Below are positions 59,034-64,000 of a stretch of DNA of 64,000 nucleotides, piece after piece. Numbering within the stretch: the first letter of the stretch is position 1; the number at the start of each line of letters is the position of its first letter. Below the pieces are notes generated by a model. It did not search any database. It saw only the letters and a program-made list of their open reading frames with translations, and was not told where the DNA came from. The DNA is from Kineosphaera sp039812485 (lineage in GTDB: Bacteria; Actinomycetota; Actinomycetes; Actinomycetales; Dermatophilaceae), in the NCBI GenBank assembly GCA_039812485.1, contig JBDIAP010000001.1, positions 15,032 to 79,031 of the forward strand, given 5' to 3'. Made by a program: the position numbers and the translations under genes.

Positions 59034-62000
59034 TCAGGCCTGCCCCTTGGCCGGGGCCCGCTTCGCCGCCCGCGACGCGGGCTTGCGACTGCCCTTCGTG
59101 ACCGACGACTTCACGGTGCGGCGACGCCCCGCGGGCAGGGCCGCCGCCGCGACCCCGGCGGGCGCGACCGGCGCCGCGACGCTCGGCACGTGGGAACTGC
59201 GGCGCAGCACCGGCCCGAGGAACTGCCCGGTGTAGCTGGCCGGGTCGGCCGCCACCTGCTCCGGGGTGCCGGTCGCGACGATCTGGCCACCCCGGTTGCC
59301 GCCCTCCGGACCGAGGTCGATGACCCAGTCGGCGCATTTGATGACGTCGAGGTTGTGCTCGATGACGAGCACGGTGTTGCCCTTGTCGACGAGCCCCTGC
59401 AGCACGCCGAGCAGCTTGCGGATGTCCTCGAAGTGCAGCCCGGTCGTCGGCTCGTCCAGCACATAGATGGTGCGGCCGGTCGACCGCTTCTGCAGCTCCG
59501 CGGCCAGCTTGACGCGCTGCGCCTCACCGCCGGACAGCGTCGGCGCCGGCTGCCCGAGCCGCACATAGCCCAGACCCACGTCGTTGAGCGTGCGCAGGTG
59601 CCGGGCGATCGCGGGCACAGCAGAGAAGAACTCGGTCGCCTCCTCGATCGGCATGTCGAGCACCTCGGCGATCGTCTTGCCCTTGAAATGCACCTCGAGC
59701 GTCTCGCGGTTGTAGCGCGCGCCGTGGCAGACCTCGCACGGCACGTAGACGTCGGGCAGGAAGTTCATCTCGATCTTGATCGTGCCGTCGCCCGAGCACG
59801 CGTCGCAGCGACCACCCTTGACGTTGAACGAGAACCGCCCCGGCAGGTAGCCCCGCACCTTGGCTTCGGTGGTCTCGGCATACAACTTGCGAATGTTGTC
59901 GAAGACCCCGGTGTAGGTCGCCGGGTTGGACCGCGGCGTGCGCCCGATGGGGCTCTGGTCGACGTGGACGACCTTGTCGAGGTGCTCCAGGCCGGTGACG
60001 GTCTTGTGCCGGCCGGGCACGTGCCGGGCACCGTTGAGCTTGTTGGCGAGCACGTTGTAGAGGATGTCGTTGACGAGCGTCGACTTGCCCGACCCGGAGA
60101 CGCCCGTCACCGCGACGAAGACCCCGAGCGGCACGTCGGCGCTCACGTCGTGCAGGTTGTTCTGCCGGGCTCCCACGACCCGCACCTGACGCGCGGGGTC
60201 GATGCCGCGGCGCACCGTGGGCAGGGCGATCTCGCGGCGGCCCGACAGGTAGGCGCCGGTGAGCGAGCTGTCGTGGGTGCGCAGACCCTCTACCGGGCCG
60301 GAGTAGACGACCCGGCCCCCGTGCTCGCCGGCGCCGGGCCCGATGTCGACGGCCCAGTCGGCCTCGGCGATCGTGTCTTCGTCGTGCTCGACGACGATGA
60401 GCGTGTTGCCGAGGTCGCGCAACCGGGTCAGGGTCTGGATGAGCCGGTGATTGTCGCGCTGGTGCAGCCCGATCGACGGCTCGTCGAGCACGTAGAGCAC
60501 CCCGACGAGCCCCGACCCGATCTGCGTCGCGAGGCGGATGCGCTGCGCCTCGCCGCCCGAGAGCGTCGCCGCGGGCCGGTCGAGCGAGAGGTAGTCGAGG
60601 CCCACGTCGAGCAGGAAGCCGAGCCGCGACTGGATCTCCTTGAGCACCCGGGCCGCGATCTGCGCCTCCCGCGCCGACAGCTCGACCGAGTCGAGGAACT
60701 GCGCGCACTCGGTGATGGACATGCCGGCGACCTGCGCGATGCTCGCGCCGCCGATGAGCACCGACAGCGCCTCGGGCTTCAGGCGCGCCCCGCCGCACAC
60801 CGGGCACGGCACCTGCCGCATGTAGCCCTCGAAACGCTCACGCGACCAGTCGGACTCGGTCTCCTCGTGGCGGCGGCGCACGAACGCGACCGCGCCCTCG
60901 AAGCCCGTGGAGTAGGAGCGCTCGCGCCCGAACCGGTTGCGATAGCGCACGTGCACCTCGTGATGGCGCCCGTGCAGCAGCGCGTCCTTCGCGCGCTCGG
61001 GGAGCGCGTGCCACGGCTGGTCGAGCGAGAACTTCAGGTCGTCGCCGAGCGCCCCGATGACCCGCACGAAGTAGTCGGAGAGCCGCCCGTTCTGCGTCCA
61101 CGGCGCGATCGCGCCCTCGCGCAGCGTGAGATCGGGGTCGGGGACGATGAGCTCGGGGTCGGCCTCGAGCTCGGTGCCGAGGCCGGTGCACGCGGGGCAC
61201 GCACCGAACGGGGAGTTGAACGAGAACGTGCGCGGCTCGATCTCGTCGATCGACAACGGATGGTCGTTGGGGCACGCCATGCGCTCGGAGAAGCGCCGCT
61301 CCTTCGGCAGCCCCTCCGGGGACGTGTCCCCCGGGGCCACGTCGACGAGATCGACGGTCAGCACCCCGCCGGTCAGGCCCAGCGCGGTCTCGACCGAGTC
61401 GGTGAGCCGCCGCTTGGCGCCGGGGTCGTCGCCCTTGGCGACGAGACGGTCGACGACGACCTCGATCGTGTGCTTGCGCTGCTTCTCCAGAGTCGGCGGC
61501 TCGGCCAGCGACACGACCTCGCCGTCGACGCGCGCCCGGGAGAAGCCCTTGGTCTGCAGCTCGGCGAACAGGTCGACGTATTCGCCCTTGCGGCCGCGGA
61601 CGACGGGGGCGAGCACCTGGAAGCGGGTGCGTTCGGGCAGCTCAAGGAGGCGGTCGACGATCTGCTGGGGCGACTGCTTGGTGATCGGCTCGCCGCAGAT
61701 CGGGCAGTGCGGGCGACCGGCCCGGGCGAAGAGGAGCCGCAGGTAGTCGTACACCTCGGTGATCGTGCCGACGGTCGAGCGGGGGTTGCGGTTCGTCGAC
61801 TTCTGGTCGATGGAGACGGCCGGCGACAGACCCTCGATGAAGTCGACATCGGGCTTGTCCATCTGGCCGAGGAACTGGCGGGCGTAGGCCGACAGCGACT
61901 CGACATAGCGCCGCTGGCCCTCGGCGAAGATGGTGTCGAAGGCCAGCGACGACTTGCCCGAGCCGGACAGCCCGGTGAAGACGACGAGCGCATCGCGGGG

Positions 62001-62117
62001 GATGTCGATCGAGACATCCTTGAGGTTGTGCTCGCGGGCACCCCGCACGATGAGGCGGTCGTGGGTGGGGCGCCCGGTCACGGTCGATGTGGTGGTCTGC
62101 TGCGGCACGTCGGCCAT
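59034..62117 (-). CDS. uvrA: excinuclease ABC subunit A
   Basis: Damage-recognition ATPase of nucleotide excision repair. The 1027 residues include two ABC modules (GLSGSGKSSLAFD and GVSGSGKSTLVND), three zinc-binding Cys groups (CPICGEP, CPVCGGARL, CDACSGDG...CEVCHG) and the signatures LSGGEAQR. A Lys/Ala-rich tail of about 40 residues ends the chain. The ATG at 62117 is chosen as closest to the family start; one seven codons earlier is possible. It is divergent from the metallo-beta-lactamase gene, a pairing also known in mycobacteria. Confidence 0.97.
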   Translation of the reverse strand: MADVPQQTTTSTVTGRPTHDRLIVRGAREHNLKDVSIDIPRDALVVFTGLSGSGKSSLAFDTIFAEGQRRYVESLSAYARQFLGQMDKPDVDFIEGLSPAVSIDQKSTNRNPRSTVGTITEVYDYLRLLFARAGRPHCPICGEPITKQSPQQIVDRLLELPERTRFQVLAPVVRGRKGEYVDLFAELQTKGFSRARVDGEVVSLAEPPTLEKQRKHTIEVVVDRLVAKGDDPGAKRRLTDSVETALGLTGGVLTVDLVDVAPGDTSPEGLPKERRFSERMACPNDHPLSIDEIEPRTFSFNSPFGACPACTGLGTELEADPELIVPDPDLTLREGAIAPWTQNGRLSDYFVRVIGALGDDLKFSLDQPWHALPERAKDALLHGRHHEVHVRYRNRFGRERSYSTGFEGAVAFVRRRHEETESDWSRERFEGYMRQVPCPVCGGARLKPEALSVLIGGASIAQVAGMSITECAQFLDSVELSAREAQIAARVLKEIQSRLGFLLDVGLDYLSLDRPAATLSGGEAQRIRLATQIGSGLVGVLYVLDEPSIGLHQRDNHRLIQTLTRLRDLGNTLIVVEHDEDTIAEADWAVDIGPGAGEHGGRVVYSGPVEGLRTHDSSLTGAYLSGRREIALPTVRRGIDPARQVRVVGARQNNLHDVSADVPLGVFVAVTGVSGSGKSTLVNDILYNVLANKLNGARHVPGRHKTVTGLEHLDKVVHVDQSPIGRTPRSNPATYTGVFDNIRKLYAETTEAKVRGYLPGRFSFNVKGGRCDACSGDGTIKIEMNFLPDVYVPCEVCHGARYNRETLEVHFKGKTIAEVLDMPIEEATEFFSAVPAIARHLRTLNDVGLGYVRLGQPAPTLSGGEAQRVKLAAELQKRSTGRTIYVLDEPTTGLHFEDIRKLLGVLQGLVDKGNTVLVIEHNLDVIKCADWVIDLGPEGGNRGGQIVATGTPEQVAADPASYTGQFLGPVLRRSSHVPSVAAPVAPAGVAAAALPAGRRRTVKSSVTKGSRKPASRAAKRAPAKGQA

Positions 62118-62445
62118 GCTATGTGCCACCACCGACAAGCTGGCATCGCTCGTCGCGCGGACTGGCCGGGGACCCCTTGACCTGGGGCGACGTCAGGCAG
62201 CCACCGAGCGGTCCGGGCGCGGCGGCACGGGTCGCGCAGCACTGCCACCGCCCCTGCTCGCCTCGGCTCGAGCCGATGGGCAAGACTGGACGCCGACGTC
62301 CGACCCGCCGAGGCGAGCCGGCCCCCGAATCGACGACAGCGACGATCCGACGACAGTCACGACACAGACAGTCACGATTCACAGACAGTCACGATTCACA
62401 GGCAGTCACGATTCAATGACAGCGACCAACGGCAGGAGCAGCGAG
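62118..62445. other. divergent regulatory region between uvrA and the MBL gene
   Basis: This 328-bp spacer must carry both promoters. I found no GAAC-N4-GTTC SOS box. A block of 17-bp direct repeats (62353-62418) lies on the MBL side. An open frame runs through the region on the plus strand but has no family match. Confidence 0.4.
62353..62418. repeat. 17-bp direct repeats upstream of the MBL gene
   Basis: Four adjacent units of the form ACAGTCACGATTCACAG begin at 62353 (15 bp, shortened), 62368, 62385 and 62402 (3' end diverged). Units two and three are identical. The last ends 28 bp before the MBL start. They are less G+C-rich than the flanks. Confidence 0.85.
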
Positions 62446-63105
62446 ATGGGATACACCGGTGAGGTCTCCCCGGGCGGGCCGAGCGACGTGCGCGAGCTCG
62501 AGGGCCTGACGATCCGCAAGTGCAGCGTCGGCTCGATGGACAACAACGCCTACCTGCTGACCTGCGCCGCGACCGACGAGCAGCTGCTCATCGACGCCGC
62601 CGACGATGCCGACCGCCTCGCCGAGCTCGTCGGCGAGGGCAGCGGCCGGCTGCACGCCGTCGCCACCACCCACCAGCACTGGGATCACCACCGCGCCCTC
62701 CGGGCAGTCGTCGAGTCGACGCACGCCACGACCTACGCGGGGGCGCCGGACGCGCCCGAGCTGCCTGTGGCGGTCGACGAGACCGTCGAGCAGGGCGACG
62801 TCATCTCGTTCGGGGCCATCGATCTCGCCGTGATCCGCCTCACCGGCCACACCCCGGGCTCGATCGCGCTCGCGTGGACCGAGCCCGGCGGGCGCGTGCA
62901 CCTCTTCACCGGGGACAGCCTCTTCCCGGGAGGTCCAGGCAAGGTGCAGAGTCCTGCGGACTTCAAGCAGCTGATGACCGACCTGGAGACCAAGATCTTC
63001 GGGGTGTTCGACGACGACACGGTCATCTACCCCGGGCACGGCAACGACACCACCCTGGGGGTGGAGCGGCCGCACCTGGCCGAGTGGTGGGAGCGCGGCT
63101 GGTGA
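62446..63105 (+). CDS. MBL fold metallo-hydrolase
   Basis: A 219-residue metallo-beta-lactamase-fold hydrolase of the glyoxalase II-like group. The metal motif THQHWDHH supplies H76, H78, D80 and H81, followed by GHTPGS, the bridging Asp in FTGDSLF and the last His in YPGHGND. AGGAG lies 7 nt before the ATG at 62446. The gene next to uvrA is conserved in actinobacteria (Rv1637c in M. tuberculosis, from memory). The thioester substrate is not known. Confidence 0.92.
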   Translation: MGYTGEVSPGGPSDVRELEGLTIRKCSVGSMDNNAYLLTCAATDEQLLIDAADDADRLAELVGEGSGRLHAVATTHQHWDHHRALRAVVESTHATTYAGAPDAPELPVAVDETVEQGDVISFGAIDLAVIRLTGHTPGSIALAWTEPGGRVHLFTGDSLFPGGPGKVQSPADFKQLMTDLETKIFGVFDDDTVIYPGHGNDTTLGVERPHLAEWWERGW

Positions 63106-63129
63106 CCCGGTGGTGCTTGAGATGACGGA

Positions 63130-63169
63130 GATCTGCATGAGTGCTCCGTGATCTGCATGAGCGCTCCGT
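63130..63169. repeat. 20-bp tandem duplication
   Basis: GATCTGCATGAGTGCTCCGT (63130) is repeated at 63150 with one change (T to C at the 13th base). It lies between the MBL gene and the hairpin. Confidence 0.8.
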
Positions 63170-63171
63170 CG

Positions 63172-63216
63172 ACGGTGGGGCAGACGTGACCTGGCAATCC
63201 CAGGTCGGCCCACCGT
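63172..63216. terminator. nested hairpin between convergent MBL and aconitase X genes
   Basis: Outer stem ACGGTGGG / CCCACCGT (8 bp) encloses inner stem GACCTGG / CCAGGTC (7 bp) with a 5-nt loop. It is likely a bidirectional terminator. Confidence 0.55.
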
Positions 63217-63280
63217 GTCGACATCCGCACATGCCGCTGTGGCGCGAGCGGGCTGGGAGGCGAAAAGCCGCCCCGCCGGG

Positions 63281-63784
63281 TCAGCCCGCGGTCACGCGTG
63301 CCTCGCCGGTCTGCGGATCGGCGCGCACGACGACATATCCCGCCGAGGCGACGCGCGCGTGCCACCGCGCCGCGAGGGTGACGACCGGCATCCGCAGGTC
63401 ATAGAGCTCGGCCGCGACGATCGACCCGAGCGCGATGATCGGGTCGGCCCGCGCGAGCACGATGGCCGCCGGCGCGGCGCCGACGCGGATGAGTTCGGCG
63501 AGCACCGATGCGGAGGAGGACGACCCGCGGCTGCACTCCATGACGAGCACCCGGCCGGCGAGCTCGGCCCCCAGGCCCGGATGGTGACGGTCGACGACCC
63601 GGCCGGTCGGTCCGACGCCGCCCCAGAACGACAGGGGCGCCAACGCCAGCGGGCTGCCGGCGCCGACTCCGCCGGTCTGGGGCACGGCGCCGTCACCGAC
63701 GGCCGGCGGTGCGCCGAGACCGACCTCGCCTGACGGGGGCACCGCGGCGTCACCGGCCACGCCCGCCCCGGCGGCCTCACTCAT
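63281..63784 (-). CDS. aconitase X swivel-domain protein (small subunit, DUF126)
   Basis: Small subunit of the two-chain aconitase X enzyme. The 167 residues begin with a disordered Gly/Ala/Pro stretch (1-45), then the family core: PLSFWGGVGPTGRVVDRHHP, GRVLVMECSRGSSSSA and PAAIVLARADPIIALGSIVA (read in parts). The Ser-rich loop binds substrate. Its ATG overlaps the end of the large subunit by 8 bp. Bacterial AcnX enzymes are known as cis-3-hydroxy-L-proline dehydratases; archaeal ones act on mevalonate phosphate. Which applies here is not shown. Confidence 0.85.
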   Translation of the reverse strand: MSEAAGAGVAGDAAVPPSGEVGLGAPPAVGDGAVPQTGGVGAGSPLALAPLSFWGGVGPTGRVVDRHHPGLGAELAGRVLVMECSRGSSSSASVLAELIRVGAAPAAIVLARADPIIALGSIVAAELYDLRMPVVTLAARWHARVASAGYVVVRADPQTGEARVTAG

Positions 63785-64000
63785 CGAGCACCACCCGTCC
63801 CGCGGCGGCGGACGCGACGCACTCGGCCAGCGTGCCCAGCACGACGTCGACGCCGAGATTGCCCGGCGCGTAGTGCGCCCATTTGCCCGAGTTGGTCATG
63901 ACGACGCGGGTGCCGGGCGCGAGGATCGGCACGACATACGTGCAGGTGTCGACGACGATGCGGAAGCCGGCGGCGGTGATGACCTCGGCCGCGCCCGTCT
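63777..64000 (-). CDS. aconitase X catalytic subunit (DUF521), only its C-terminus in window
   Basis: The last 73 codons are visible on the minus strand. They carry AcnX signatures: DTCTYVVP with a cluster-type cysteine, MTNSGKWAHYAPG, and GTLAECVASAA with the last conserved cysteine. The chain ends in VVLDE. The start lies beyond the window edge. It overlaps the small subunit start by 8 bp, so the subunits are made together. Confidence 0.85.
   Translation of the reverse strand, partial: TGAAEVITAAGFRIVVDTCTYVVPILAPGTRVVMTNSGKWAHYAPGNLGVDVVLGTLAECVASAAAGRVVLDE

Noticed and set aside
62118..62445. LexA (SOS) box before uvrA
   Set aside because: I looked for GAAC-N4-GTTC on both strands and found none.

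Overview
The window reads as chromosome of a very G+C-rich actinomycete, most likely Micrococcales (Dermatophilaceae/Intrasporangiaceae type); this placement is inferred. The evidence is RbpA, WhiA and OpcA, frequent GTG starts, leaderless promoters, and the classical actinobacterial gene order suf / ABC-ctaA / ctaB / tkt-tal-zwf-opcA / secG-tpiA-pgk-gap / whiA-yvcK-rapZ-uvrC. I saw no rRNA, tRNA, CRISPR array, insertion sequence, integrase or phage gene.

Layout. 1-12.8 kb: a partial FabG, a DUF3099 membrane protein, MoaA, SURF1, an ABC exporter, a crotonase-fold enzyme, an ABC-F ATPase, a zinc metallopeptidase, an NlpC/P60 wall hydrolase, a HAD phosphatase, an acyl-CoA ligase and a small orphan protein. 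The NlpC/P60 gene has an elaborate control region: a consensus CRP/GlxR site, a promoter and a ydaO-type c-di-AMP riboswitch. 12.9-19.9 kb: a compact minus-strand operon that looks like a stripped-down type IV secretion machine (VirB2-, VirB3-, VirB4-, VirB6-, VirB8- and VirB1-like). No relaxase, coupling protein or integration gene is present. This is the most unusual locus here.

20.2-27.2 kb: the SUF iron-sulfur assembly operon sufR-B-D-Rieske-C-S-U-T. It starts near a possible iron box and ends in tandem copies of the sufT 3' end plus a 19-bp terminator stem. 27.3-32.7 kb: an ABC-2 transporter, haem A synthase, a GT-C-like membrane protein and haem O synthase, which with SURF1 indicate an aa3-type oxidase. 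32.9-38.8 kb: tkt-tal-zwf-opcA, the pentose phosphate operon; pgl is not next to opcA. 39.0-43.5 kb: a membrane protein, a two-component system and a GH13 branching-enzyme-like protein occupy the place where pgl often sits.

43.7-53.3 kb: rbpA, secG, tpiA, pgk, gap, whiA, yvcK, rapZ and uvrC, all on the minus strand. 53.5-59.0 kb: a complete branched-chain amino-acid-type ABC importer (livJHMGF). 59.0-63.1 kb: uvrA with a divergent metallo-beta-lactamase-fold gene. 63.3-64.0 kb: the two-gene aconitase X enzyme (small swivel subunit plus the end of the large subunit), cut by the window edge.

Many genes are translationally coupled (ATGA, GTGA or TGATG overlaps), so operon membership is clear for the secretion, SUF, pentose phosphate and liv clusters. 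Several first genes show a TANNNT -10 element only 6-7 nt before the start codon, pointing to leaderless transcripts.
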